Source of the DNA: Alphaproteobacteria bacterium
Lineage (GTDB): Bacteria > Pseudomonadota > Alphaproteobacteria > JAGPBS01
Assembly (NCBI GenBank): GCA_018063245.1
Contig: JAGPBS010000004.1
Coordinates: 1 to 55,349, forward strand
Direction of reading: 5' to 3'
Length of the DNA stretch: 55,349 bases
Part shown: positions 1 through 8,817 of the stretch, one piece after another
How positions within the stretch are numbered: the first letter of the stretch is position 1
Layout: the number at the start of each line of letters is the position of its first letter
Notes under the pieces: model-generated
Told to the model about the DNA's origin: nothing
Database searches by the model: none
The model's input: the letters and a program-made list of their open reading frames with translations, nothing else
Program-made: the position numbers and the translations under genes

Positions 1-79
1 CTACCACGTCGATAGGTCGGGTGTGGAAGTGCAGTAATGCATGAAGCTAACCGATACTAATAACCTAATCGGCTTGATC
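1..79 (+). rRNA. rrl: 23S ribosomal RNA, 3' end (partial)
   Basis: The first ~79 bases match the conserved 3' terminus of bacterial 23S rRNA, including the helix around GATAGGTCGGGTGTGGAAG and the stretch AGCTAACCGATACTAATAACC. The gene runs off the left edge. The 3' boundary is approximate, placed just after CGGCTTGATC by comparison with remembered 23S ends. Confidence 0.93.
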
Positions 80-424
80 TCCTTCTCTGATCATCATTAC
101 TTACTCTATTCCCCTCTCTTCATGAGTCGGGAAATGCAATCCAAGTTCTCAATTCATAAAAAATAACGACTCTGAATAAAATCTTCAATAACTATTCAGA
201 TCTACTAAATACACCAAAATTATATATCTCTTACGCAACTCTCATAAAATCTCTCATACAAAATCTAATATATCCCCACAAGTTAGACACAATAAACTCT
301 TATAAATAAGTGATTTGTAACCCTGCCCTTCAAATCTATACCCTCTATAAAGTAGTTTTAGCTACTATGTTAATTTTATCATTCAAGAGCTAGAGCTGAG
401 CCTAAACAATATTGGAGTTAAGTA
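80..424. other. Spacer after 23S with no 5S rRNA gene
   Basis: These 345 bases are AT-rich and, near 80-130, pyrimidine-rich. I searched by eye for the 5S core and its pairing arms and found nothing. No tRNA is visible. A small hairpin (AGTAG/CTACT around 352-368) has no U-tract, so I do not call it a terminator. GGAG ahead of the ATG at 425 is the ribosome binding site of the next gene. Confidence 0.6.
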
Positions 425-949
425 ATGAGTCAAGTGATTATTTTAGGGTCTGCGCGCAGTTCTGGGAATACACGCAAAGCGGTTGATGATATGTTAAGCC
501 AAGCATCCATCGATATGATTGATTTAAATGAGCTGTCAATCCACCCATTTCATTATGATTTTCAGCATCATGATGATGATTTTATCCCCTTAATAGAACA
601 GCTTCTTTCTTATGATACTTGGATTATAGCAACACCAGTCTATTGGTACTCAACAAGCACAATTCATAAAATTTTTCTAGATCGTTTAACGGATCTTTTG
701 ATCCATCGAAAGGATCTAGGCCGAGGGTTGCGTGGCAAGAAAATATATGTACTTGCGAGTTATGGCACATCACTGCCAGATGGATTTGTTGATATGTTCA
801 CACAAATATGCACTTATTTAGGTATGGAGTACCTAGGAACGTCATTTATTTATAGCGGAAATGAGAATTCTGACTTATTGTCTTTAAATTCAGAACAATT
901 AACCAATGCTCGTAAAGTGCTTGGGATTAATTCATCATTGAGTGAATAG
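425..949 (+). CDS. Flavodoxin-fold NAD(P)H-dependent FMN oxidoreductase
   Basis: A 174-residue flavodoxin-like protein, about the usual length of the NADPH-dependent FMN reductase family. Residues 8-16 read GSARSSGNT, the phosphate loop that binds FMN. Residues 70-76 read TPVYWYS, the second conserved segment that lies against the isoalloxazine ring. The family passes electrons from NAD(P)H to quinones, azo compounds or other small molecules in the cytoplasm; the substrate cannot be read from sequence. GGAG sits seven bases before the ATG. The gene stands alone, 98 bases ahead of the next plus-strand gene. Confidence 0.85.
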   Translation: MSQVIILGSARSSGNTRKAVDDMLSQASIDMIDLNELSIHPFHYDFQHHDDDFIPLIEQLLSYDTWIIATPVYWYSTSTIHKIFLDRLTDLLIHRKDLGRGLRGKKIYVLASYGTSLPDGFVDMFTQICTYLGMEYLGTSFIYSGNENSDLLSLNSEQLTNARKVLGINSSLSE

Positions 950-1047
950 TTTAATGAATCATCTTCTTACACGTTGATTACTTTCCTCCTTGCTTTTCCT
1001 TATTGCCCCAGCTACCCTGAATAAAATTAGCACACGAGGAATATACC

Positions 1048-2112
1048 ATGAATCGCATTATCATAAGCATCTGTTTGCTCTTATCATTTGTCGTTACTGC
1101 AACACAATCTTTTGCTGAAACATTTAACATCAACGATATTCAGTACCTCATTACTGAAATAGAAGAAGAGGCTGCAGAGCTTGCGGGCGGTGCCGTAGCA
1201 ATCATCTCAAATGATCAAGTTGTTTATAAAAAAACATTCGGACATACAAAAGCCGGCGGAGCGCCTATTGATGAGAATACACTTTTTGCTCTTGCGTCTG
1301 TCTCAAAGCCTATTGTCTCAACGTCGCTTGCAGCTCTGGCTGATAAGGGCAAAGTCAAATTTGATGATCAAATCGCAATCAATGGTCTCAACTTACCCTT
1401 GAAATCTGTGCTGAGTCATACAACCGGCTACAGAGTGCGTGGAGACGCCGATATTGAAAAAGGCGTGAGCCGAAAAACGCTTCTTGGTTTACTCAATAAA
1501 GACACCCCAAAATCAGGCACATCTTATTCCTACAGCAATACTGTTTATAGCCTTACAGAAGATTATGCACAATCAAAAGGCTATAATATGAATGAGCTGA
1601 TGTCTGGGCTTAATATCGGTTCAACAGTTTTACCTGCCAAATCAAACAATCTTGCCCTGCCTCATGGGGCGGATAAGACAAAATTAAATTTCCCTTCGAA
1701 TTATCAAAAAATTGTTCCAGCATCGGCGGGTGTTTTTGCCTCCCTGAATGGAATGATCGAATTTGTACAGATTATTTCAGGGAATAGACCAAATGTTGTC
1801 TCGCAAAAAACACTGGCTCAGTTATTCACGCCTGTTGCCCAGGCTGACGATGTCTTCACTTGGAATATTTTGCCATTCAAAAACCAGGATGTAAATTCAT
1901 CCTATTGTCTAGGCTGGAGAAAAGTCTCATTAAAATCAGATGCAAAATCGGCACTGGTTTTCCATTCCGGTCGTATTAATGGGGCAACAGCTTTTGTCGG
2001 GATCATTCCTGACTCGAAAATAGGAATTGTTATCATGGCAAACCAAACCTCAAGCTTTCCTCTCAGAAATGGTCTTAAAATTTGGAAGGAAGTTGTGCTG
2101 GCGCATCAATGA
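1048..2112 (+). CDS. Exported serine hydrolase of the beta-lactamase (class C/PBP-like) family
   Basis: 354 residues. Residues 1-23 form a Sec signal peptide (basic start, hydrophobic core, cleavage after SFA), so the enzyme should be periplasmic. All three signature motifs of the beta-lactamase/penicillin-binding fold (PF00144) are visible: SVSK at 84-87 carries the nucleophile serine and the lysine, YSN is at 162-164, and HSG is at 306-308 in place of KTG. This fold includes class C beta-lactamases, DD-peptidases and esterases, so drug resistance is not proven; HSG is common in esterase and peptidase members. Its stop overlaps the start of the acetyltransferase gene (ATGA), so the two are translationally coupled. 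Confidence 0.85.
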   Translation: MNRIIISICLLLSFVVTATQSFAETFNINDIQYLITEIEEEAAELAGGAVAIISNDQVVYKKTFGHTKAGGAPIDENTLFALASVSKPIVSTSLAALADKGKVKFDDQIAINGLNLPLKSVLSHTTGYRVRGDADIEKGVSRKTLLGLLNKDTPKSGTSYSYSNTVYSLTEDYAQSKGYNMNELMSGLNIGSTVLPAKSNNLALPHGADKTKLNFPSNYQKIVPASAGVFASLNGMIEFVQIISGNRPNVVSQKTLAQLFTPVAQADDVFTWNILPFKNQDVNSSYCLGWRKVSLKSDAKSALVFHSGRINGATAFVGIIPDSKIGIVIMANQTSSFPLRNGLKIWKEVVLAHQ

Positions 2113-2654
2113 TCACTCTTACATTCAAACCCTTAAGCGAATCACATTTCCCGCTTCTTTTAAAGTGGCTGGAGGCGCCACATGTGAAAAAATGGTGGGA
2201 TAGGGGTATCGCTTATACGCTTGATTTGGTGACGGAAAAATATGGGGATTATGTGAAGGGCTATAAGGCTGTTGATGGGGCTCAAAAACCAATAGAGGCG
2301 TTTGTTATTTGTGCAAACAATGTTCCTGTCGGATATATTCAGATATACAATGCCTATGATTTTCCGAGATATAAAAGCCTAACAGGCTTGCCAGAAAAGT
2401 TAGGCGCTATTGATCTTTTCATCGGAGAGGAAAAATATTTAGGGCAAAACATTGGCTCACAAGCCATTTCTCAATTTTCTCAGCAAAATGCGAATCGTTT
2501 TTCGCATATTTTCGTGGACCCGGATGTGCACAATATTGCGGCCATCAGAACCTATGAAAAAGCTGGATTTAAAAAAATATCGATACAACAAGAACCTGAT
2601 ACTATTTGGATGATCTTGAAAAGTGATCTTACGAAAAGAGGTTTGATATCATGA
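2109..2654 (+). CDS. GNAT acetyltransferase, AAC(6')-like
   Basis: 181 residues from the ATG at 2109, which forms an ATGA overlap with the upstream stop; a TTG at 2082 is possible but lies inside the upstream gene. The pattern of an acidic beta strand (GAIDLFIGEE) followed by GQNIGSQAI is the acetyl-CoA pyrophosphate-binding turn. The segment VDPDVHNIAAIRTYEKAGF is the closing signature of the aminoglycoside 6'-N-acetyltransferase/GNAT group. The N-terminal LLKWLEAPHVKKWW also fits that group. The likely reaction is acetyl transfer from acetyl-CoA to an amine. Aminoglycosides are the substrate only by family resemblance. Confidence 0.82.
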   Translation: MITLTFKPLSESHFPLLLKWLEAPHVKKWWDRGIAYTLDLVTEKYGDYVKGYKAVDGAQKPIEAFVICANNVPVGYIQIYNAYDFPRYKSLTGLPEKLGAIDLFIGEEKYLGQNIGSQAISQFSQQNANRFSHIFVDPDVHNIAAIRTYEKAGFKKISIQQEPDTIWMILKSDLTKRGLIS

Positions 2655-3874
2655 AATATGCCTTGATGCTTATGGGTTTTGTCATGTGTCTTCTATCTTT
2701 CCAGGTAAGTGCCGAGGAGATATCAGATCAAGATTGGGTGCTTCGCGCAGAGCGCGGGGATGCAGAGGCGATTTATATGCTTGGTTACAAAGGCATTGGA
2801 GAAAAAGGACCAAATTATTATTATGAAATGGCAGCTAGAAAAGGTCATCCGGAAGCGATCACCCATATGCTAGATGCTCTCTTGTTTAGAGCAGATGAAA
2901 ATGCTGATGTCCAAAAGGCGAAGGAATTTTCAGATATTGCCCGGAAGATGAAAATTGAATCACAAATTTATCGTAACCTTGATGTGGTTGATATTTGTGC
3001 AAAAGCAGGAAAGCCAGATGTGATGGCTCAGGGTCAGATCTATCCCGATCCATCGTTTGAAACATGTAAGGATGAGCACAAGAATCCAGAGACTCTTAAA
3101 ACTTGCCTCTTGCAGCGAGGAAATAACATTGATATGGCAATGATTTACGCCAATGGTATTTATGTTCAGCAAGATTTATGGAAGGCCATTTCTTATGCCT
3201 GTCATGGCTGCTCTATTCCGGCGGAATTACAATCGATGGTTAAAACATTACATAAAGCGACAGAGACGGGCACGCTCGACCAGCCATTTTCATTTTGTGA
3301 TCATGCCACAGGCACGCATTCAACAACAGCCTGTTATCAAACAAAAGTTGCTGATGATCAGCGTCAGCTTTACACCGAACTTGATTCGCTTGCTTCGTTA
3401 TTCGATGAGGATGAAAAAAAATTATATGAGGCATTACAAGAAAAAGCTTTTGCCTTTTTTGATCGCAGAGCCTCAAGTGAGCAAGATCTCAGCGGAAGTA
3501 TGCGTGGGATCTTTCAAACTGAATGGGAATTTGATCAAAGACAGTTTTTTCTTGAGACGCTGAAGAAGCTTGAAACGCAAGCTTTGACATTGTCTCATAA
3601 AGACTCTGTAAAAGCACAAAAGGCAATGGATCAATCTTATGAAAAAGTCATTCATTCGCTGAAAATAGAAACAGAGAAAAGAACTGCTGATGGCATGAGT
3701 CCAATCATTGAGGTCGAAGATGTGCAAATGACACAAGCAGGCTGGACAGAGTTTCAAGAAGCTTTTACAGCATTTGCAGCAAAACGCTATCCTAAAATGA
3801 ATCAAGATCATTTTAAAGCCTGGCTTTTTGAGCAGCGGATTGAGCAGCTAAATAAACTTTTAATAGGATTGTGA
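2651..3874 (+). CDS. Secreted Sel1-like protein with possible LprI/DUF1311-like C-terminal part
   Basis: 407 residues beginning with a signal peptide (cleavage near VSAEE, residue 21). Residues 28-105 resemble Sel1/TPR-type helical pairs (RAERGDAEAIYMLGYKGIG, then MAARKGHPEAITHML). The middle has scattered cysteines. Residues ~215-300 look like the DUF1311/LprI pattern, with paired cysteines followed by a long amphipathic helix and a tyrosine. That second assignment is tentative. The ATG overlaps the acetyltransferase stop (ATGA), making it the third coupled gene of the operon. Sel1 proteins mediate protein-protein contacts; a periplasmic or envelope role is inferred from the signal peptide. 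Confidence 0.6.
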   Translation: MKYALMLMGFVMCLLSFQVSAEEISDQDWVLRAERGDAEAIYMLGYKGIGEKGPNYYYEMAARKGHPEAITHMLDALLFRADENADVQKAKEFSDIARKMKIESQIYRNLDVVDICAKAGKPDVMAQGQIYPDPSFETCKDEHKNPETLKTCLLQRGNNIDMAMIYANGIYVQQDLWKAISYACHGCSIPAELQSMVKTLHKATETGTLDQPFSFCDHATGTHSTTACYQTKVADDQRQLYTELDSLASLFDEDEKKLYEALQEKAFAFFDRRASSEQDLSGSMRGIFQTEWEFDQRQFFLETLKKLETQALTLSHKDSVKAQKAMDQSYEKVIHSLKIETEKRTADGMSPIIEVEDVQMTQAGWTEFQEAFTAFAAKRYPKMNQDHFKAWLFEQRIEQLNKLLIGL

Positions 3875-3880
3875 GGATAA

Positions 3881-4753
3881 GTGATACCAACTCCTGAACT
3901 CGTCCAAAAACTCATATCGGAGCAATTTCCGCAATATGCACATTTGCCTATAAGCGAGGTTGAAAGGCAAGGGCATGATAATTACACCTATCGTCTTGGC
4001 GAGGAGATGCTCGTTCGCCTGCCTTCGGCGGTCTGCTATGCAGAGAAAATTGCAATTGAATATGATCTGCTCCCAAAATTAGCAAAGCATCTTAGTTTTA
4101 AAATTCCATCACCTTTGAAGATAGGTGCGCCATCATCAGATTTTCCCTATGCATTTTCACTCTACAAATGGCTTACTGGAAAAAGCCTTAATTTACTTGC
4201 TCTGAATGAGAGTGAAAATGAGCAATTGGCCTCTGATCTAGCGCAGTTTTTGAAAGAGCTACAAGCCATTACGGATGTCTCAGGCCCTCTCCCAGGCCAG
4301 CATAATTTTTGGCGTGGAGATCATATCAGTGTTTATGACAAAGACTTTAGAGCGCAGATAGCGAAGCTTGCGGATATTATCGATGGTGATAAAGCAATGG
4401 ATTTATGGGAGAGAGCCTGCGCCACAAAATGGGAAAAGGCTCCAGTTTGGATTCATGGTGATTTTGCAATCGGGAATTTTTTGATTGAAAAGGGCAAGCT
4501 GTCTGCTGTCATTGATTTTGGAGGGGTTGCCATTGGCGATCCGGCCTGTGATCTTGTCATTGCTTGGACATATTTTTCTGGAAAGGCGCGATCGATTTTT
4601 ATAAATGAGAATGAGCAAGATCCAGATACTTGGCTCAGAGCGCGCGCATGGGCACTGTGGAAAGCAACTTTTGAATTATGTGAGTTGAATGATCATCAGG
4701 GCCGAGGGGCTGCCCTGCAAATGACAATTATTGATAATGTGATGAATGCATAA
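3881..4753 (+). CDS. Aminoglycoside/choline phosphotransferase-family kinase (APH-like)
   Basis: 290 residues starting at a GTG with AGGAT upstream, six bases after the previous stop. HGDFAIGNF (192-200) supplies the catalytic aspartate D194 and metal ligand N199. IDFG (211-214) supplies the second metal-binding aspartate, and GDPACDL at 219-225 follows. This is the complete PF01636 kinase core, and the length matches small APH and macrolide phosphotransferases. The enzyme should transfer phosphate from ATP/GTP to a hydroxyl of a small molecule in the cytoplasm. With the neighbouring beta-lactamase-fold and AAC(6')-like genes it completes a resistance-like cassette, though homoserine or methylthioribose kinases share the fold. 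Confidence 0.82.
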   Translation: MIPTPELVQKLISEQFPQYAHLPISEVERQGHDNYTYRLGEEMLVRLPSAVCYAEKIAIEYDLLPKLAKHLSFKIPSPLKIGAPSSDFPYAFSLYKWLTGKSLNLLALNESENEQLASDLAQFLKELQAITDVSGPLPGQHNFWRGDHISVYDKDFRAQIAKLADIIDGDKAMDLWERACATKWEKAPVWIHGDFAIGNFLIEKGKLSAVIDFGGVAIGDPACDLVIAWTYFSGKARSIFINENEQDPDTWLRARAWALWKATFELCELNDHQGRGAALQMTIIDNVMNA

Positions 4754-4768
4754 ATAAAAGGAGATCCT

Positions 4769-5872
4769 ATGTCCGCAATTGAAATGAACCCAGAGGTTCT
4801 GACTGCAGAAGAATTTGTAGCGCTTTGTCCCAAAGAGACTGTCAGGTCGGTTTATGTGAGTATGAAAGTTTTAGGGCCTATTAAGGGCCTATTATGTCAT
4901 CGATGTAAGGCCGATATATACAAATATCTTCTTGCCTTTGATGACTGGTGTCCAGAAGTGCATGATCAAGAGCTTAAGAGCCGAAGAGTCTATCGAGATA
5001 TATCGAATGTTCGTAAGTGTTTTGAGGGAGAGGCAGGTCAATATTGGGCAAGTAAATCACAAATGGCAGAAGTTTATCCCCATTTCAAAGCCTATGTATC
5101 AGGCTTGATTCAAGAGGAAGAACAAGCTTATTTGAACATGAGGACAATCGATGTCACGATTGAAAATATACCCTATATTCTGAGTAACATGCTCCATACC
5201 TATGAGGAGGGGTTTTATCCCATTCAACATTCTCATCGCATTTATTTAGACCAGCTCTCATTCGATTATTTTTTGAGAAAAAGTGCAGATGTGATCCCTC
5301 AAGTTGAAGAGGTATCAAAATGGGATCCTGAGGCAAATGAAATCAAAAAATATCGTAGGATCAGACACCCTGTTTTTTTGTTTAAAAAACACTTTAAGGC
5401 TTTTGAGGAAGCAAGACATCATGCACTCTCCGTTTTAGGTCTTTCACGTGATCAAATGAATGAGAAAAATGCAGAATTTATTGAGATCTATCAAGAGTTC
5501 AGAAGAGAGATTCAAAGGACGGATAGGCAGGCCATTCATTTTTCCTTTCATGATAAAAATCTGATTCTTCTGCCGCCTGAAGTGTATGAATTAGACAAGC
5601 TTGAAACCCTAGATTTGAGCGAGAATCATCTTGCATCCTTGCCGCCGGGCATTTCGGCTTTGCAAAATTTGCGGAGCATTGATTTGCGTGGGAGTCACCT
5701 ACTTTTTTTGCCTGTTGGTGAGCTTTGTACTTTAAAACAGTTAAAAACAATCTATGTTTGTGAGCCCCAAGGTTTTGTTTCGATGATGCCCCCAATCTAT
5801 TCTCAAAAACTAAGAGATGCTGGTATTGAGCTCATCGCTGCTGGCCTTATGATGAGTGCGATTAAGTTTTAG
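4769..5872 (+). CDS. Leucine-rich-repeat protein with unrecognised N-terminal region
   Basis: 367 residues, well placed behind AAGGAGATCC. Residues ~255-330 carry three or four leucine-rich repeats of the short bacterial/plant type (ILLPPEVYELDKLETLDLS, then LPPGISALQNLRSIDL, then LPVGELCTLKQLKTI). The first ~240 residues match no family I can name; they contain CHRCKADIYKYL near residues 43-54 and are rich in Tyr and His. There is no signal peptide or membrane segment. Such LRR proteins in host-associated bacteria are often secreted effectors, but no secretion signal is evident here. It is probably the last gene of the operon beginning at 1048. Confidence 0.65.
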   Translation: MSAIEMNPEVLTAEEFVALCPKETVRSVYVSMKVLGPIKGLLCHRCKADIYKYLLAFDDWCPEVHDQELKSRRVYRDISNVRKCFEGEAGQYWASKSQMAEVYPHFKAYVSGLIQEEEQAYLNMRTIDVTIENIPYILSNMLHTYEEGFYPIQHSHRIYLDQLSFDYFLRKSADVIPQVEEVSKWDPEANEIKKYRRIRHPVFLFKKHFKAFEEARHHALSVLGLSRDQMNEKNAEFIEIYQEFRREIQRTDRQAIHFSFHDKNLILLPPEVYELDKLETLDLSENHLASLPPGISALQNLRSIDLRGSHLLFLPVGELCTLKQLKTIYVCEPQGFVSMMPPIYSQKLRDAGIELIAAGLMMSAIKF

Positions 5873-5889
5873 ATGTTCTTTTTGTCTAT

Positions 5890-7593
5890 TTAAGCTGCAG
5901 AAGACAGTTTTTGGATGCACTTGTTGAGATTGTCAACGCCATTAGAGGCTTGTTGCATATTTGAGGCAATCTCTCTTGTGACAGCGCTTTGCTCTTCAAT
6001 GGCTGATGCAACAGCGCCAACAGATTGTTTTACAGCTCCTGTGGCTTGATTCACTGATGCTGCGCTTTCTGCTGCTTGAGTGGACATGTCTTGTAAGATT
6101 GAGATTTTGCCAGCAATATCATCTGTCGCCTTGCTGACTTCATTTGCAAGATTTTTGACTTCTGATGCAACAACGGCAAAGCCTTTACCAGCATCTCCTG
6201 CACGGGAGGCTTCAATTGTTGCATTCAAGGCCAAAAGATTTACTTGCCCTGCGATATTGCGAATCATATCAACAACTGTTTCCATTGATTTGGTTGTATT
6301 TTGAAGAGAAAGCATGATGTCATTTGTCTCTTGAATTTTATGCGCAATATCCGTCACGGCATTGTTAGAGGTTGACATGTTTGAGCTGATTTCTGCAACA
6401 GATGCTGTCATTTCTTCTGCCGCACCAGCAACAGCTTGTATTGTTTCATGCATTTGTGATGTGAGATTTCGAGAATCGATGCGTGCAGACATTTGTCCTG
6501 TGATATCTGTTGCGAATTTGACAACTTTAAAGGGCCTTCCATTCATGTCTAAGATAGGATTGTAAGAGGCAATAATCCACACTTCTCTGCCATTTTTACC
6601 GATTCTTTTATATTCACCAGACTGATATTCGCCCGCATTTAGTTTCGCCCAAAATTCTTTATATGCATCACTTTGTGCATAAGCAGGTTCTGTAAAGATA
6701 CGATGGTGCTTGCCTTGAATATCTTCAAGTGTATATCCCATTGCATCCAAAAAGTTTTTATTTGCCTTGATAATTGTTCCATCTAGATGAAAATGAATAA
6801 CAGCTTGAGATTTATCTGCTGCATTAATTTGTCCGCTGTAATCAGCATCTTGGAACTTTTGTTTTGTGATGTCAGTTGCATATTTGACAATTTTAAAAGG
6901 CTTTCCATCCATATCTAGAATAGGGTTGTAAGAGGCCTCAATCCAGACTTCTTTACCGCCTTTGCCGAGTCGTCTAAATTGTCCTGTTTGGAATTGGCCA
7001 GCCCGGAGCGTATCCCAAAATTCTTTGTAGGTGTCACTTTCTGCGTAAGCAGGTTCTGCAAATAGACTATGGTGCTTCCCTTTGATTTCATCAAGGGTGT
7101 ATCCCATTGTACTCAGAAAATTGTCATTTGCTGTTAAAATGATTCCATTCGTGTCGAAATGAATAACAGCTTGCGATTTTCCAATGGCTTCAATTTGTCC
7201 AAGATGGTCAGCATTTTCAAGCTTTTGTTTTGTAATGTCCGTTGCATATTTGACGATTTTGATGACTTTTCCGTGTGAATTTGTAATGGGATTATAAGAG
7301 GCTTCGATCCAGACTTCTTTGCCACCTTTGCCGTATCTTTTGAATTGTGCAACTTGATGCTCACCTCTGCTCAGTTTTTGCCAGAAGTCGTAATATTCAG
7401 GGCTGCTTGTATATTGAGGATCAACAAACATGCTGTGATGCTTACCTTTGATTTCATCAAGACTATAGCCCATGACAGATAAAAAGTGCTGATTCGCAGA
7501 AATAATTGTACCATTAGGCTCGAAATAGATCACAGCCTGGGATTTTTGAATCGAATCAAGTTCATTTTTATATTGTGAATTTTGAAAAAACAT
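5890..7593 (-). CDS. Soluble methyl-accepting chemotaxis protein with three PAS domains
   Basis: Start chosen at 7593, where GAGG stands six bases upstream; an ATG at 7620 lacks a binding site. The 567-residue protein has three PAS+PAC units repeating every 122 residues. Each has KSQAVI, then MGYxLxxIxGKHH, then GKxGxEVWIxASYNPI. The PAS units are followed by a chemoreceptor signalling domain with the conserved hairpin tip ([22 protein letters not shown]). There is no membrane segment, so it is a cytoplasmic receptor. No C-terminal CheR/CheB-binding pentapeptide is present. It implies a chemotaxis or related two-component pathway elsewhere in the genome. The near-identical PAS units indicate internal duplication. 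Confidence 0.92.
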   Translation of the reverse strand: MFFQNSQYKNELDSIQKSQAVIYFEPNGTIISANQHFLSVMGYSLDEIKGKHHSMFVDPQYTSSPEYYDFWQKLSRGEHQVAQFKRYGKGGKEVWIEASYNPITNSHGKVIKIVKYATDITKQKLENADHLGQIEAIGKSQAVIHFDTNGIILTANDNFLSTMGYTLDEIKGKHHSLFAEPAYAESDTYKEFWDTLRAGQFQTGQFRRLGKGGKEVWIEASYNPILDMDGKPFKIVKYATDITKQKFQDADYSGQINAADKSQAVIHFHLDGTIIKANKNFLDAMGYTLEDIQGKHHRIFTEPAYAQSDAYKEFWAKLNAGEYQSGEYKRIGKNGREVWIIASYNPILDMNGRPFKVVKFATDITGQMSARIDSRNLTSQMHETIQAVAGAAEEMTASVAEISSNMSTSNNAVTDIAHKIQETNDIMLSLQNTTKSMETVVDMIRNIAGQVNLLALNATIEASRAGDAGKGFAVVASEVKNLANEVSKATDDIAGKISILQDMSTQAAESAASVNQATGAVKQSVGAVASAIEEQSAVTREIASNMQQASNGVDNLNKCIQKLSSAA

Positions 7594-7665
7594 GAGGCGC
7601 CTCTTTCGTTGTTTCTCCATTAGTATAATGAAAATAAATTAACCATCTCTTGAGAGAGGTGTTTC

Positions 7666-7693
7666 TTGCAAATGAAATTAAATAACATATAAT
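7666..7693 (+). promoter_or_regulatory. Sigma-70-type promoter for the Sel1 gene at 7737
   Basis: TTGCAA at 7666-7671 and TATAAT at 7688-7693 are separated by 16 bases. A transcript would start near 7700 and reach the ATG at 7737, behind AAGGAGA. Confidence 0.5.
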
Positions 7694-7736
7694 TTCATTG
7701 CAATTTAACTGTCAATAATTATTAAGGAGAGTCTTG

Positions 7737-8735
7737 ATGTCAGGGGTTCAACAAAGTTTAGTCTATTCAGGTGTAAATGAAGTCAAATCAATTACTTTTA
7801 CGGCGTTCGAAGTTGACTTCTTCACGGATGCGATTGGCGTAAGACCAAGAGTCTATGGCGCTACTTGTCAAATTAACCTTGATTCTGTGAAAGATATTTC
7901 ATCCTGGGATAGAGCTTTGGCACAGCCATTCTTTACAAATAGTTATATCTATTTTGTGTCAACTCAAGACCGTGACATGCTACCTTTTGGGTTAAAAGCG
8001 ATATTTGAATTGCAGTCAGGTTTTTTTGACCAACATGGGATCCCTTTGCTTGAGCTTTTTGCAAAGGGATCCTTTACAGCGGATTATATTGGAAATGCTT
8101 TTCAAGCATTATTGCGGATGAAAAGAAAGATGAGCACAAGAGTTCAAGCTTTAGCTTATTTTACAAAAGGCTTATCACATGAATATGGAATAGGTTGTGG
8201 TGTTAATAAAATGAAAAGCAAGTATGCATACCGAAAAGCTGCAGATTTGGGTGATGTGCGTGCGTTATTGATGTTTGGTTTTCAGAAGAAAAGCACACAG
8301 GAATATGCTCAAGCCAAAGTTTATTTTGAAAAAGCATCAGAGCAGAGATCTGCTGAAGCAATGAATGAATTGGGTGAGTTATATTACTATGGTTTAGGTG
8401 TTTCACGAAATTATGATAAAGCGATTGATCTCTTCAAAAAAAGTGCGCTTATGGGTTATCTATTTGCTATTGATAATTTGAGGCAATTGAATGTGGCTTT
8501 AGATCTGAGTAATGTTGTTCAATGGACGATAATCCCTCTTGATGATGAGGAAGCTGATGTTGAAATTGAAGCGAGTGATGACGAAGATTTCTTTTCACAC
8601 ATGATGTCTGATGAGACATTGCCTTTTAAAAAGAGGCCGTATTTTCAAGTTGTTACTCGGAGAATAGAGTCTCCCGCTCCAGAAGAATGCACTGATCAAG
8701 AGAGTAAAAAACAAAGGATGTGTGCTGACAATTAA
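7737..8735 (+). CDS. Sel1-repeat protein
   Basis: 332 residues from the ATG at 7737, seven bases after AAGGAGA (the TTG just before it is less likely). Residues ~135-250 contain three Sel1-like units, for example AYRKAADLGDVRALLMFGF, YFEKASEQRSAEAMNELGE and LFKKSALMGYLFAIDNL. Upstream of these, residues 1-130 have no domain I recognise. The C-terminal 70 residues are acidic and then basic, ending with KKQRM. No signal peptide. Sel1 repeats form a superhelix for protein binding and are common in intracellular bacteria as adaptors or effectors. The partner is unknown. Confidence 0.72.
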   Translation: MSGVQQSLVYSGVNEVKSITFTAFEVDFFTDAIGVRPRVYGATCQINLDSVKDISSWDRALAQPFFTNSYIYFVSTQDRDMLPFGLKAIFELQSGFFDQHGIPLLELFAKGSFTADYIGNAFQALLRMKRKMSTRVQALAYFTKGLSHEYGIGCGVNKMKSKYAYRKAADLGDVRALLMFGFQKKSTQEYAQAKVYFEKASEQRSAEAMNELGELYYYGLGVSRNYDKAIDLFKKSALMGYLFAIDNLRQLNVALDLSNVVQWTIIPLDDEEADVEIEASDDEDFFSHMMSDETLPFKKRPYFQVVTRRIESPAPEECTDQESKKQRMCADN

Positions 8736-8786
8736 TCGCTTTTACAATAATTTGATTGTTTTTTCCCAATTTTGCGCAGATTTGTG

Positions 8787-8792
8787 TATAAT
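8787..8792 (+). promoter_or_regulatory. -10 element ahead of the J-protein/cobS/cobT operon
   Basis: A perfect TATAAT stands 25 bases ahead of the ATG at 8818, but no good -35 is found at the right distance. A short hairpin with a T-run at ~8743-8766 may end the upstream transcript. Confidence 0.32.
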
Positions 8793-8817
8793 AGAATTAT
8801 GGAAGGGATAAAGCCTC

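Noticed and set aside
80-424. Possible 5S rRNA or tRNA after the 23S end
   Set aside because: None of the conserved 5S or tRNA arms could be found on either strand.
3153-3563. Overlapping frame of 136 codons within the Sel1-like gene
   Set aside because: No binding site, unusual composition, and fully inside a longer gene with signal peptide and operon overlap.
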